Part shown: one piece after another, positions 26,195 to 37,145 of the stretch | How the letters are laid out: the number at the start of each line of letters is the position of its first letter | Numbering within the stretch: position 1 is the stretch's first letter | Source of the DNA: Altererythrobacter sp. CAU 1644 | GTDB lineage: Bacteria > Pseudomonadota > Alphaproteobacteria > Sphingomonadales > Sphingomonadaceae | Direction: 5' to 3' | NCBI RefSeq assembly: GCF_029623755.1 | Contig: NZ_CP121106.1 | Coordinates: 2,732,352 to 2,796,351 of the forward strand | DNA: 64,000 bases | Notes under the pieces: model-generated | Seen by the model: the letters and a program-made list of their open reading frames with translations, nothing else | Database searches by the model: none | Told to the model about the DNA's origin: nothing | Made by a program: the position numbers and the translations under genes

Positions 26195-26824
26195 TCACAC
26201 GCCGAACTGTTCCGCGGTGAGCTTGGCAAAGGCATCGGCCCGGTGGCTGATGGCGTGCTTTTCGCTCGGCTCGATTTCGGCAAAAGTCTGCTCGCCGCCC
26301 TCCGGGACGAACACCGGGTCGTAGCCAAAGCCCATTTCACCACGCGGCGGCCAGGTCAGCGAGCCGGGGCATTTGCCTTCATAGATGGCATATTCGCCAT
26401 CGGGCCAGGCGATGGCCAGCACGCAATGGAAAGCCGCGCTGCGATCGGTTTCGGGGCCAAGCTGCTGTAGCATCCCCTCGACCTTGCCCATCGCCATGTA
26501 CCAGTCGCGCCCGGGATCACCTTCGAACCATTGGCGCTCGGCCCAGTCGGCGGTGTAGACCCCGGGACGTCCGTCGAGCGCATCGACCGACAGCCCGCTG
26601 TCGTCGGCGAGCGCCGCAAGACCCGATGCCTCGGCTGCAGCGCGCGCCTTGATCAGTGCGTTCTCGACGAAACTCTTGCCGGTCTCGGCCGGCTCGGGCA
26701 GCCCCAGCGAACCTGCGCTGATGCACTTGATACCATGCGGCTCGAGCAGCGCGGAAATCTCCTTGAGCTTGCCCGAGTTATGCGTCGCAATGACCAGCGA
26801 GCCCGAACCGAGCCGCCGGGTCAC
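26195..26824 (-). CDS. rdgB: Non-canonical purine NTP pyrophosphatase (ITPase/RdgB)
   Basis: A 209-residue HAM1-family enzyme that removes XTP, dITP and dHAPTP from the nucleotide pool. [15 protein letters not shown] (about 9-23), [22 protein letters not shown] (about 70-90) and [12 protein letters not shown] are the signature blocks. The start is GTG 26824; GTGA overlaps the rph stop, so the pair is coupled, a widespread rph-rdgB arrangement. Confidence 0.96.
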   Translation of the reverse strand: MTRRLGSGSLVIATHNSGKLKEISALLEPHGIKCISAGSLGLPEPAETGKSFVENALIKARAAAEASGLAALADDSGLSVDALDGRPGVYTADWAERQWFEGDPGRDWYMAMGKVEGMLQQLGPETDRSAAFHCVLAIAWPDGEYAIYEGKCPGSLTWPPRGEMGFGYDPVFVPEGGEQTFAEIEPSEKHAISHRADAFAKLTAEQFGV

Positions 26825-27534
26825 TTCACCGCATCCCTTTGCGCCGCGAAGATCCGGTCGCAGCCGATCCGGGCGAGGCGGAGCAGGCGCAGCAGCCCTT
26901 CCTCGTCATAGGTGGCACCTTCCGCGGTTGCCTGGACCTCGGCGATCTGCCCGCCTTCGATCAGCACGAAGTTGGCGTCGGCTTCCGCCGAGGAGTCTTC
27001 GGGATAGTCGAGATCGAGCACCGGGGTGCCGCTGAAGATGCCGCAACTGATCGCTGCGACCTGTCCGGTGATGGGGTCTTCCTTGATTGCGCCCTCGGCC
27101 ATCAGCTTGTCCACGGCAATGCGGAGAGCCACCCATGCACCCGATATGCTCGCCGTGCGGGTACCGCCATCAGCCTGCAACACGTCGCAGTCGAGGGTGA
27201 TCTGGCGCTCGCCGAGCTTCTTGAGATCGACCACGGCGCGCAAGGAACGGCCGATGAGCCGCTGGATTTCCTGCGTCCGCCCCGATTGCTTGCCCTTCGC
27301 CGCCTCGCGCATGCCGCGCGTATGAGTCGAGCGGGGGAGCATCGAGTATTCGCCCGTCACCCAGCCTTCGCCCTTGCCGCGCAGCCATGGCGGCAGGCGT
27401 TCCTCGACGCTGGCGGTGCACAGCACGCGCGTGTCGCCGAAGCTGACGAGGCAACAACCCTCGGCATGCTTGGTAAAACCGGTCTCGATGGTGATGGCGC
27501 GCATTTCGTCGGGCGCACGGCCGGATGGTCGCAT
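26821..27534 (-). CDS. rph: Ribonuclease PH
   Basis: A 237-residue phosphorolytic 3'-to-5' exoribonuclease that trims tRNA 3' ends. [20 protein letters not shown] at the start, [49 protein letters not shown] and the phosphate-binding [11 protein letters not shown] are all canonical. The start 27534 has AAGGAA 6 nt upstream; 143 extra codons of open frame are a shadow. Coupled to rdgB; divergent from hrcA, sharing its 96-bp promoter region. Confidence 0.96.
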   Translation of the reverse strand: MRPSGRAPDEMRAITIETGFTKHAEGCCLVSFGDTRVLCTASVEERLPPWLRGKGEGWVTGEYSMLPRSTHTRGMREAAKGKQSGRTQEIQRLIGRSLRAVVDLKKLGERQITLDCDVLQADGGTRTASISGAWVALRIAVDKLMAEGAIKEDPITGQVAAISCGIFSGTPVLDLDYPEDSSAEADANFVLIEGGQIAEVQATAEGATYDEEGLLRLLRLARIGCDRIFAAQRDAVK

Positions 27535-27630
27535 GAAATTTCCTTGGGTGATTCGTGTGCCCGCGGTTTGGCCGTGAAGGCCGGTGGCTGCAAGGCTTGT
27601 GACGTCCGGGGCAGTCGCTAGATAGGGCAT

Positions 27631-28674
27631 ATGTCCTCGCCGCCCATCTCCGAACTGACCCAACGCACGCGCGAGATCTTCCGGCTCGTGGTCGAAGGTT
27701 ACCTCGAGAGTGGGCAACCGGTGGGATCGAAAACCCTGGCGCAGGATGCCACGGTAAACCTCTCGCCCGCCTCGATCCGCTCGGTGCTGGCCGATCTGGA
27801 GGAACTGGGCCTCTTGGCGGCGCCGCACACCAGTGCCGGCCGGATGCCGACCGAATCGGGCCTGCGGATCTTCGTCGACGGGATGATGCGGGTAGCCGAA
27901 CCGACCGCGCAGGAGAGAGCGCAGATCGAAAAGCGCCTGGCGGAGCCGGGTTCGGTCGAGCATGCGCTCGAACAGACCAGCGCGATCCTGTCCGACATCT
28001 CGGGCGCGGCGGGCATGGTGCTGGTGCCGACGCGCGAGAACCGGCTTGCCCAGTTCAGTCTCGTCAATTTAGGGCAGGGCAGGGCGCTGGCGGTCCTGGT
28101 CGGCGACGATGGCGGAATCGAGAATCGGGTCGTCGAATTGGGCGAGGCAGTCATGCCCAGTGTGCTCGAGCAGGCCAGCAACTATATCACCGCGCGGCTT
28201 GGTGGGCGGACCCTGACCGAAGCGGCGGCGGCCATGCGAGCCGAAATTGCTGCGGGCAAGTCGCAGCTCGACAGTGCGAGCGCCGATCTGGTCGAGCGCG
28301 GTCTTGCCATCTGGAGCGAGGACGCTGCGCGCCGCCCCGTGCTCATCATTCGCGGACAGGCCAATTTGCTCGACGATGCCGCCATCGGCGATCTCGAACG
28401 TGTTCGCTCGCTGATCGACGACCTGGAAAACAAGCAATCGGTCGCCGAATTGCTCGAAAGCGCACGCGAGGCCGAGGCGACCCGAATATTCATCGGCAGC
28501 GAGAACCGATTGTTTGCGCTTTCCGGTTCGTCCGTTATTGCGTCGCCCTATCGCGACCGGGATGGACGCGTGCTGGGGGTGCTTGGCGTCATCGGCCCAA
28601 CGCGATTGAATTACGCGCGGGTCGTCCCCATGATGGATTTCACGGCCCGCTCGCTGGGCAAGCTTATCGGATAG
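27631..28674 (+). CDS. hrcA: Heat-inducible transcription repressor HrcA
   Basis: A 347-residue repressor of chaperone genes. The N-terminal winged helix ([29 protein letters not shown]..., then [31 protein letters not shown]) is typical and is followed by the GAF-like and dimerisation parts. HrcA normally binds the CIRCE inverted repeat; no CIRCE element is visible in front of hrcA, grpE or dnaK in this window, so its targets (probably groES-groEL) lie elsewhere. Followed by grpE with a 17-bp gap. Confidence 0.95.
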   Translation: MSSPPISELTQRTREIFRLVVEGYLESGQPVGSKTLAQDATVNLSPASIRSVLADLEELGLLAAPHTSAGRMPTESGLRIFVDGMMRVAEPTAQERAQIEKRLAEPGSVEHALEQTSAILSDISGAAGMVLVPTRENRLAQFSLVNLGQGRALAVLVGDDGGIENRVVELGEAVMPSVLEQASNYITARLGGRTLTEAAAAMRAEIAAGKSQLDSASADLVERGLAIWSEDAARRPVLIIRGQANLLDDAAIGDLERVRSLIDDLENKQSVAELLESAREAEATRIFIGSENRLFALSGSSVIASPYRDRDGRVLGVLGVIGPTRLNYARVVPMMDFTARSLGKLIG

Positions 28675-28691
28675 CTTTGGAAAATAACGAC

Positions 28692-29279
28692 ATGATCGAT
28701 AACGACAAACCGCAGGACGAAGCGGTCGAAAAGGAATTGGAAGGCGTACCCGAAGAATTCCTCGACAAGAGCGATGCAGAAACCGCTGAAGAGGAAACGA
28801 GTGGTCTCGACCAGGCGCTCGACCGGCTGCGCGAGGATCTCGAAACCGCCAAGCAGGAAGTGCTCTATGCCAAGGCCGAGACGCAGAATGTCCGCCGCAG
28901 GCTCGAGAAGGACATGCAGGACGCGCGCGCCTATGCCGCGACCGGCTTTGCGCGCGATATCCTGAGCGTATCGGACAACCTTTCGCGCGCGCTCGAACAT
29001 GTACCCGAAGCACTGCGCGAGGATGAGAAGGCCAAGCGCTTCATTGAGGGCATCGAAGCGACCCAGCGCGAGATCGAGAAGGTGTTTGGCCAGCATGGCA
29101 TTTCGCGTATCGCCTCGGTCGGCCTGCCGCTCGATCCCAACCAGCATCAGGCAATGATGGAAATCCCGACCGAGGAGCATGAAGCCGGCACGGTGGTGCA
29201 GGAGATGCAGTCGGGCTGGATGATCAAGGATCGACTGTTGCGCCCGGCCATGGTCGGCGTCGCCAAGAAACCCGACTGA
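28692..29279 (+). CDS. grpE: Nucleotide exchange factor GrpE
   Basis: A 195-residue co-chaperone that drives ADP release from DnaK. An acidic N-terminal tail (about 1-40) leads to a coiled coil (LDRLREDLETAKQEVLYAKAETQNVRRRLEKD) and the C-terminal beta domain with GISRIASVGLPLDPNQHQAMMEIP and GWMIKDRLLRPAMVGVAK. ATG 28692 is chosen over TTG 28677. Directly follows hrcA. Confidence 0.95.
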   Translation: MIDNDKPQDEAVEKELEGVPEEFLDKSDAETAEEETSGLDQALDRLREDLETAKQEVLYAKAETQNVRRRLEKDMQDARAYAATGFARDILSVSDNLSRALEHVPEALREDEKAKRFIEGIEATQREIEKVFGQHGISRIASVGLPLDPNQHQAMMEIPTEEHEAGTVVQEMQSGWMIKDRLLRPAMVGVAKKPD

Positions 29280-29302
29280 TCGAGCGGGAAGGGGAGAGCA
29301 TA

Positions 29303-31054
29303 ATGAGGACTGCATTCTTCGGAGCGGCGGTCCTCGCTGCTTCTGCCTGGTCATTGCCGCTCGCGGCACAGGATAGTGCTGACGATCGCCTGTCCGCACT
29401 CGCTGACGAATATTACGACCGGCAATTGGCCGAGTGGGTCTATCTCGAAAAACCATCGGGTCAGATCGAACCGGGCGACCGGTTGCCGTCGGCTTTGCCC
29501 CAATCCCAATTGGCGCGAGCGAAGTTCGCCGAGAGCGTCCTCGCGCGCCTTGATGCGATGGATCGGGCCGAGTTCTCGCCCGAGGCCGCGATCAATGCCG
29601 CCGTTCTGCGCACGCTACTTGAGCAGGAGATTGGCGACGCGCGCTTCCGCGAATGGGACATGCCGTTCGACAGCGACAACAATTTCTGGAGCTATCTCGC
29701 CGCGCGCAGCGGTTTCCAGACAGTCGAGGAATACGAACGCTACATCGGCCGGATGCGCGACATTCCGCGCTTCTTTGCCGAGGAGACTGCCAACGCTCGA
29801 AATGGACTCGAGCGCGGTTTCTCGGTTCCTCGAGTAACGCTGGAAGGACGCGATGCTTCGCTCGCGGCTTATGTAACACAGGACTACAAGGCGAGCCCGT
29901 TCTGGAAACCATTCGAGGAAATGCCCGAGCGTTTCTCGGACGTGGACAAGACGCGCCTGCAGCGTGCCGGGCGCGAGGCGATCGTGAACTCGGTGACGCC
30001 GGCTTACGCTTCCTTCCTGCGGTTCTTCCGCGAAGAGTATCTGCCGCAGACACGCGAGACCCTGGGCGCGAGTGAATTGCCAGAGGGACGGTCCTTCTAC
30101 GCTCAACAGATACGACAGTTCACCACGACCGATCTTACCGCAGAAGAGATCCACCAGATCGGTCTCGATGAGGTAGAGCGGATCACCGCGGAAATGGAGC
30201 AGGTGAAGGCCGAAGCCGGCTTTGAAGGTACGCTGCCCGAATTCGTGCGCTTCTTGCGCACCGACCCACAGTTCGTGGCCAAGACGCCGGACGAGCTGAT
30301 GGGCGTTTCATCCTACGTGGCGAAGCGCGTCGATGGCGTGCTGGCAGACTACTTCGGCTTCCTGCCGCGCCATCGCTTCTCTATCCGCGAAGTCGATCCG
30401 GCGATCGCGCCGTTCTACACGGCGGGCCGCGGCGGTCTCGACTACTGCCAGATGAATACCTACGACCTGCCGTCGCGCCCCCTCTACAATATTCCGGCCC
30501 TGACGCTGCACGAATGCGCGCCCGGGCACAGCTTTCAGGCCGCAGTTGCGCTCGAGCAGAAAGAGGCGCCGCGCTTCCGGCGGCAGACCTATTTCTCGGG
30601 CTTTGGCGAGGGCTGGGGTCTCTACACCGAATATCTCGGTGAGGAGATGGGGATCTATCGCACGCCTTATGAGAAATTCGGACGGCTCAGCTACGAGATG
30701 TGGCGCGCGGTGCGCCTCGTGATCGATACCGGCATCCACGAGTACGGTTGGACCCGCGAGCAGGCGATGGAATATCTGGCCACTCGCACGGCGCTGTCGC
30801 AGCATGAAGTCGGGACCGAGATCGATCGTTATATCAGCTGGCCCGGGCAGGCGCTGGCCTACAAGCTGGGCGAGATGACCATTCGCAGGGAGCGCAAGAA
30901 GGCCGAGGATGCGCTGGGCGAGCAGTTCGATATCCGAAAATTCCACGATGTGGTGCTCTCGCTCGGATCGGTTCCCTTGAACGTGCTCGAGGAACGCATC
31001 GACGCCTTCATTGCCGACGGTGGGCAGGGCCTTCCCGGTGTGACCTACGACTGA
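29303..31054 (+). CDS. DUF885 family peptidase-like protein, exported
   Basis: A 583-residue protein with a signal peptide (about residues 1-23, ending LAAQDSADD). The motif LTLHECAPGHSFQ near residue 403 is the HExxPGH zinc-type motif of DUF885, a group related to zinc carboxypeptidases/dipeptidases. A periplasmic metallopeptidase role is inferred. Its stop overlaps the next start (TGATG). It lies 23 bp after grpE, so it may belong to the same transcript, though a different function is likely. Confidence 0.82.
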   Translation: MRTAFFGAAVLAASAWSLPLAAQDSADDRLSALADEYYDRQLAEWVYLEKPSGQIEPGDRLPSALPQSQLARAKFAESVLARLDAMDRAEFSPEAAINAAVLRTLLEQEIGDARFREWDMPFDSDNNFWSYLAARSGFQTVEEYERYIGRMRDIPRFFAEETANARNGLERGFSVPRVTLEGRDASLAAYVTQDYKASPFWKPFEEMPERFSDVDKTRLQRAGREAIVNSVTPAYASFLRFFREEYLPQTRETLGASELPEGRSFYAQQIRQFTTTDLTAEEIHQIGLDEVERITAEMEQVKAEAGFEGTLPEFVRFLRTDPQFVAKTPDELMGVSSYVAKRVDGVLADYFGFLPRHRFSIREVDPAIAPFYTAGRGGLDYCQMNTYDLPSRPLYNIPALTLHECAPGHSFQAAVALEQKEAPRFRRQTYFSGFGEGWGLYTEYLGEEMGIYRTPYEKFGRLSYEMWRAVRLVIDTGIHEYGWTREQAMEYLATRTALSQHEVGTEIDRYISWPGQALAYKLGEMTIRRERKKAEDALGEQFDIRKFHDVVLSLGSVPLNVLEERIDAFIADGGQGLPGVTYD

Positions 31055-32280
31055 TGCTGACCGCAAACCTTGTTGGCGAACGACGGACCTTCGTCACCCA
31101 TCTCGAATGCTCGCTGACCGGCGAGCGTTACGAGGCGGACAAGCTGCAGGGGCTTTCGGCGGCAGGCCGGCCGTTGCTGGTCCGCTACGATCTCGAGGCG
31201 GCAGGCGGGGCCTTACGGCGCGAGGCGCTTGAAGCGCGTCCGACCGACTTGTGGCGATGGCGCGAACTGCTGCCGGTGCGCAGGACTGAAAACATCATCA
31301 GCCTCGGCGAAATCGAAACGCCGCTGATCCCTATCCCACGCTCCGGCGGTACGAATGTGCTGGTCAAGGACGAGGGACGACTGCCGACCGGCAGCTTCAA
31401 GGCGCGCGGGTTGGTGATGGCCGTGGCAATGGCGAAAGAGCTGGGCGTCAAACGCATCGCCATGCCGACCAACGGCAATGCCGGCGCCGCGCTCGCAGCC
31501 TATGCGACGCGGGCAGGGATCGAGACTCTGGTGCTGTGCCCGTCTGACACCCCGGAGGTGAACGTGCGCGAAATCGCCGCGCAGGGCGCGCGGGTTTATC
31601 GCGTCAACGGGCTGATCGATGAGTGTGGAGCGATCGTCGGGATAGGTGCGGCCGAGGGACTGTGGTTCGACTTCTCGACGCTCAAGGAGCCGTACCGGAT
31701 CGAAGGCAAGAAGACGATGGGCCTCGAGCTTGCCGCGCAACTGGGCTGGCGTTTACCCAAGGCGATCTTCTATCCGACCGGGGGTGGCACTGGCCTGATC
31801 GGGATGTGGAAGGCTTTCGACGAACTTGAACAACTGGGCTGGATCGGCTCGGAACGACCCAAGATGTTCGCGGTGCAGGCGAGCGGCTGCGCGCCCATCG
31901 TCAAGGCATTCGAAGACGGGGTTGAGCATGCCGAGCGGTGGGAGAATGCCCACACGGTGGCTGCCGGCATTCGCGTTCCTAAAGCGGTCGGCGATTTCCT
32001 GATCCTGCGCGCAGTTCGCGAGAGCGGTGGTGCCGCCCTCGCAGTCGAGGAGGACGATATCGTCCGGGCGACTGCCGATAGCGCGGCGATGGATGGCTTG
32101 CTGCTCTGTCCCGAGGGAGGGGCCACGCTGGCCGCCTATCGCAACGCGCTCGAAGCGGGGCTTGTGTCAGCCACTGACGACGTCGTGCTTTTCAATTGCG
32201 CAACCGGCCTCAAATATCCGCTCGAGGATCGGTCTGCTGTGCTGGACAAGAACGCCTTGCCCGATCTCGCCGAACTCTGA
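31054..32280 (+). CDS. Threonine synthase-like PLP enzyme
   Basis: A 408-residue fold-type II PLP enzyme. The PLP lysine lies in TGSFKARGLVMA (about residue 112); TNGNAGAALAAYA and TGGGTGLIGMW bind the cofactor. The size and the N-terminal LECSLTGERYEADK segment suggest the plant-like threonine synthase class, which converts phosphohomoserine to threonine, though only one of the usual N-terminal cysteines is kept. A threonine-dehydratase-type role cannot be excluded, so no symbol is given. ATG 31054 overlaps the DUF885 stop. Confidence 0.8.
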   Translation: MLTANLVGERRTFVTHLECSLTGERYEADKLQGLSAAGRPLLVRYDLEAAGGALRREALEARPTDLWRWRELLPVRRTENIISLGEIETPLIPIPRSGGTNVLVKDEGRLPTGSFKARGLVMAVAMAKELGVKRIAMPTNGNAGAALAAYATRAGIETLVLCPSDTPEVNVREIAAQGARVYRVNGLIDECGAIVGIGAAEGLWFDFSTLKEPYRIEGKKTMGLELAAQLGWRLPKAIFYPTGGGTGLIGMWKAFDELEQLGWIGSERPKMFAVQASGCAPIVKAFEDGVEHAERWENAHTVAAGIRVPKAVGDFLILRAVRESGGAALAVEEDDIVRATADSAAMDGLLLCPEGGATLAAYRNALEAGLVSATDDVVLFNCATGLKYPLEDRSAVLDKNALPDLAEL

Positions 32281-32281
32281 T

Positions 32282-32767
32282 CTAGAGTTCCAGGACCATC
32301 TGCAGATTGCAGCGCTGATAGGGCGTGGGCCACAGCTCGTCGCCTTCGAGACGCTGAAATCCCTTGCGCTCGTAGAGCCGGGTGGCAGCACCCAGGCGAT
32401 CGTTGGTTTCGAGCCACAGGGCATCGCAACCGCGCGCCCGTGCCTCGTCGATCAGGAAGGTCATCACCTGCGATGCAACGCCTTTGCCTTGTGCATCGGG
32501 ATCGGTCGCCATCTTGACGAGTTCGAGCCATTCCTGCCCGTCATCGGGTGAATGATGCGGCGGCACCAGCGCACCGCAGCCGACCACTTCGCCGTCAAGT
32601 TCGGCAATGGCGATCACTCCGCCAGGATCGAGGATCGATCCCTGGGGATCGAGCAATTGCTGGCGGTCGCTCTCCTCGACGCCGAACATTTCCTCGATCC
32701 AGCGCAGGTTGAGCTGCGCGAAATCCTCGGCATCGTCATCATGATACCGTCTGACGATCAACGTCAC
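32282..32767 (-). CDS. GNAT family N-acetyltransferase
   Basis: A 161-residue GNAT protein from a GTG at 32767 (VTLIVRRYHDDDAEDFAQLN). The acetyl-CoA loop is TDPDAQGKGVASQVM, followed by ARARGCDALWLETNDRLGAATRLYERKGFQRLEG. The substrate is unknown. The GTGA overlaps the stop of the upstream vgr-related gene, so they are coupled. Upstream open frame of 47 codons was rejected as an Arg-rich shadow. Convergent with the threonine-synthase-like gene, 1 bp away. Confidence 0.87.
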   Translation of the reverse strand: MTLIVRRYHDDDAEDFAQLNLRWIEEMFGVEESDRQQLLDPQGSILDPGGVIAIAELDGEVVGCGALVPPHHSPDDGQEWLELVKMATDPDAQGKGVASQVMTFLIDEARARGCDALWLETNDRLGAATRLYERKGFQRLEGDELWPTPYQRCNLQMVLEL

Positions 32768-33219
32768 GCACTCGCTCCCGGAAAGTTCACCAGGAGATCG
32801 TATGCCGAAACATCGGGCACTCCGGCAACGCGCATTCCGTTGCGCAGCATAAAGGCATGCTTCACGATCTCGGCCTGCTGCTCGATCCCGTAGCGGGTCA
32901 GCGGCCATCCGGGCTTGAGACTGTAGCTATACCGCGCCCAGGGCATCCGACGGGTTACGAGGTACCATGGGCCGCGGGTCTGGGTTTGCCAGACATGCGT
33001 CATCTCGTGGATGAACAGTGACCGCAGCGACATCGAAGCCGTACTGAAGTCGTCGCAATAATTGGCCGAAAGCGGATGAAAATGAAGGTGTCCGCGCGGT
33101 GCCATGGTGATGCGCCGCGGCTGGAGGGGAAACCATTTTCGGCGCCTGATCGTGACCTGCGTATAGTCGATCGCGGACCCGAAGATGCTGCGGGCGAGCT
33201 CGACTTCTCCCGGCGTCAA
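32764..33219 (-). CDS. vgr-related HExxH (DUF4157-like) protein
   Basis: About 151 residues with the HEMTHVWQ motif (near residue 71), which is an HExxH zinc site as in minimal metalloproteases; RRRKWFPLQPRRITMAPRGHLHFHP precedes it. This matches sphingomonad proteins annotated as vgr related protein. No peptide-cleavage evidence. The start is uncertain: the frame has no ATG or GTG; TTG 33219 gives the shown product, while sequence conservation could extend it by up to about 30 residues (to near the end of the upstream gene) with a non-standard start. Coupled to the GNAT gene by GTGA. Confidence 0.7.
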   Translation of the reverse strand: MTPGEVELARSIFGSAIDYTQVTIRRRKWFPLQPRRITMAPRGHLHFHPLSANYCDDFSTASMSLRSLFIHEMTHVWQTQTRGPWYLVTRRMPWARYSYSLKPGWPLTRYGIEQQAEIVKHAFMLRNGMRVAGVPDVSAYDLLVNFPGASA

Positions 33220-33287
33220 CGGTCGCTCGCCGCCGATCGGGCAGAATGGAGCGACCGCATCTACGTCGATTTGCGCGTTGGCTTCGG

Positions 33288-33773
33288 TCAGCGGTCGGCA
33301 TCCCCGGCGGCGACGATTTCAACCGGGAAAGTCATGGTCTTTCCTCCCGACACCGTCAGCGTGACATTGGTCGTGCCGCCGGCCTTGAGATCGGGCGACA
33401 GCCCCATTGCCATCACGTGCCGCGATCCCGGCTCGAAGGCGAGCTTGGTCCCCTTGGAGAGGGTAATCGGCAGCGCCTCCATCATTTCTCGGCGGCCCTG
33501 GTTGTCGGCATATTCGTGCAGCATGGCGCTGCTCGCACCTTCGACACTGGCCTTGCGGACAGCGAGACCGCGGTCACCATCGTAGTTCAGATTGAAATAG
33601 ACGGCTGCCGGATTGCCTTCGACAGCGTTCAACACCATCCGCCCATCGGTGATGGTCATGCCGGGAATCCCGGCTTCCGAAGTCTCTGCGACCGGGGCCT
33701 CGGCGTCTCCGCAGGCTGCGAGAGAAACACAGCTTGCTGCGAGGAAAACGGCGGCGACTTTATTGATGTTCAC
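33288..33773 (-). CDS. PCu(A)C-type periplasmic copper chaperone, lipoprotein
   Basis: A 161-residue protein of the PCu(A)C family, which carries copper(I) to cytochrome oxidase. A signal peptide ends in the lipobox SLAAC (lipoprotein). The copper ligands HxM and Met are seen in SAMLHEY, REMMEAL and RHVMAM, the family's H(M)X10MX21HXM arrangement. The start is GTG 33773 with GGGGGAG about 9 nt upstream. It is divergent from dnaK and upstream of the vgr-related and GNAT genes, which may follow in one transcript. Confidence 0.9.
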   Translation of the reverse strand: MNINKVAAVFLAASCVSLAACGDAEAPVAETSEAGIPGMTITDGRMVLNAVEGNPAAVYFNLNYDGDRGLAVRKASVEGASSAMLHEYADNQGRREMMEALPITLSKGTKLAFEPGSRHVMAMGLSPDLKAGGTTNVTLTVSGGKTMTFPVEIVAAGDADR

Positions 33774-33822
33774 GTTAGGAACTCCCCCTTTGGTACAAGG
33801 TAAAAACTAGTCCGGGTGATCC

Positions 33823-33850
33823 CTTGTGCCAAGCGAAACCACACCTATAT
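33823..33850 (+). promoter_or_regulatory. Probable heat-shock (RpoH-type) promoter of dnaK
   Basis: CTTGTG at 33823 and CCTATAT at 33844-33850 (spaced about 15 nt) resemble the CTTG...CCCATAT-like heat-shock promoter of alphaproteobacteria, about 90 nt before the dnaK ATG. No CIRCE element accompanies it. Assigned by eye. Confidence 0.5.
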
Positions 33851-33940
33851 CCCACGGGTAAACGAGCCGCCGACCGGTTTTGCCAATGGTGGGAGACCGA
33901 AAGCGTGGCGTCCAACTAATTGAAGGAAAATGGGGAATCC

Positions 33941-35875
<1,935 letters not shown>

Positions 35876-35894
35876 TGTCCTGATGAAAACCTTG

Positions 35895-35925
35895 CCGCCG
35901 CCAGTGCAATTCGCGCTGGTGGCGG
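35895..35925. terminator. Hairpin between dnaK and dnaJ
   Basis: CCGCCGCCAG pairs with CTGGTGGCGG across an 11-nt loop (10-bp stem with one G.T), followed by TTAGCGTTT. It could partly terminate or process the dnaK mRNA before dnaJ, giving less DnaJ than DnaK. Confidence 0.6.
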
Positions 35926-35950
35926 TTAGCGTTTGAGGGACGGGATCAAA

Positions 35951-37075
35951 ATGTCAGCAACCGACATCGACTATTACGAGCTTCTCAACGTATCGCGCGA
36001 CGCCGATGGCGCGGCGATCAAGAGCGCCTATCGCAAGCTCGCCATGCAATATCATCCCGATCGAAATCCGGGGTGCGGCGAGAGCGAGGCGCGGTTCAAG
36101 GCGATCAGCGCCGCCTACGACTGTCTCAAGGATCCGCAAAAGCGGGCGGCCTACGACCGCTTTGGCCACGCCGCGTTCCAGAACGGCATGGGCGGCGGGC
36201 ATGGCCCGAGCGCAGGCGACTTCGGCGACATCGGCGACATTTTCGAGACCATTTTTGGTCAGGCCTTCGGCGGTGGCGGCGCGCGTCAGCAACCCCGCCG
36301 CGGTGCAGACCTGCGCTACGACATGGAAATCACGCTCGATGATGCGTTCCATGGCAAGACCCGGCAGATCGAGATCGAGGTCAGCCAGGCGTGCGGCACC
36401 TGTTCCGGCTCGGGCGCGACCCCGGGCACCGGCGAGCGCCAGTGCAACCTCTGCAACGGCTACGGCAAGGTCCGCGCGAAGCAGGGCTTCTTCATGGTCG
36501 AACGACCGTGCCCGACCTGCCATGGGCGGGGTGCGGTGATCGAAAGCCCGTGCAATGTCTGCCGCGGGGAAGGGCGGGTGGACCGCCCCCAGGCGCTCGA
36601 AGTGGAGATCCCCGCCGGGGTCGACACCGGCACCAGGATACGCCTGTCCGGCAAGGGCGAGGCGGGACCGCGCGGCGCACCGCCCGGCGACCTCTACATC
36701 TTCGTCCATGTGAAGCCGCACCCGGTATTCCATCGCGAAGGGACGACACTCGCGACGCGGGTGCCGGTCAGCTTTACCACCGCTGCGCTCGGCGGCAGCA
36801 TCGACATTCCCGACCTGTCGGGCAAGTCCAACGCCGTCGAGATCCCTGCAGGCATCCAGTCGGGCAAGCAGCTCAGGGTGCGCGGGGCGGGCATGCCGGT
36901 CCTGCAAGGGCGCGGTCGCGGCGACCTCGTGGTCGAGATTGCGGTCGAGACCCCAACCAAGCTCAGCAAGAAGCAGCGCGAGATCCTCCAGCAATTCCGC
37001 GACACCGAAACGGGCGAGGAATGCCCCGAGAGCCGCGGCTTCTTCGACAAGCTCAAGGACGCTTTCGGCGGTTAG
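35951..37075 (+). CDS. dnaJ: Chaperone DnaJ (Hsp40)
   Basis: A 374-residue co-chaperone. The J domain has HPD at residues 35-37, a GF-rich linker (GMGGGHGPSAGDFGDIGD) and four zinc motifs (CGTCSGSG, CNLCNGYG, CPTCHGRG, CNVCRGEG), followed by the substrate-binding domain. ATG 35951 is chosen; a frame 18 nt upstream is not supported. The downstream gene starts inside a hairpin. Confidence 0.97.
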   Translation: MSATDIDYYELLNVSRDADGAAIKSAYRKLAMQYHPDRNPGCGESEARFKAISAAYDCLKDPQKRAAYDRFGHAAFQNGMGGGHGPSAGDFGDIGDIFETIFGQAFGGGGARQQPRRGADLRYDMEITLDDAFHGKTRQIEIEVSQACGTCSGSGATPGTGERQCNLCNGYGKVRAKQGFFMVERPCPTCHGRGAVIESPCNVCRGEGRVDRPQALEVEIPAGVDTGTRIRLSGKGEAGPRGAPPGDLYIFVHVKPHPVFHREGTTLATRVPVSFTTAALGGSIDIPDLSGKSNAVEIPAGIQSGKQLRVRGAGMPVLQGRGRGDLVVEIAVETPTKLSKKQREILQQFRDTETGEECPESRGFFDKLKDAFGG

Positions 37076-37120
37076 GCTTTCGGTCGGCCTGCTCGACAGA
37101 AGTCGGGACGCGGGCTAGGC

Positions 37121-37145
37121 AGGCGATCTGAAGGGAGATCGCCTC
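37121..37145 (+). promoter_or_regulatory. Hairpin enclosing the ribosome binding site of the next gene
   Basis: AGGCGATCT and AGATCGCCT are a perfect 9-bp stem around GAAGGG. The Shine-Dalgarno AAGGGAG starts in the loop and runs into the 3' arm, one base before the ATG at 37146. Such a structure could hold back translation and melt on heating, as in RNA thermometers; this is inference. Confidence 0.55.

Noticed and set aside
27535..27630. CIRCE element for HrcA
   Set aside because: No TTAGCACTC-N9-GAGTGCTAA-like inverted repeat is visible here or before dnaK.
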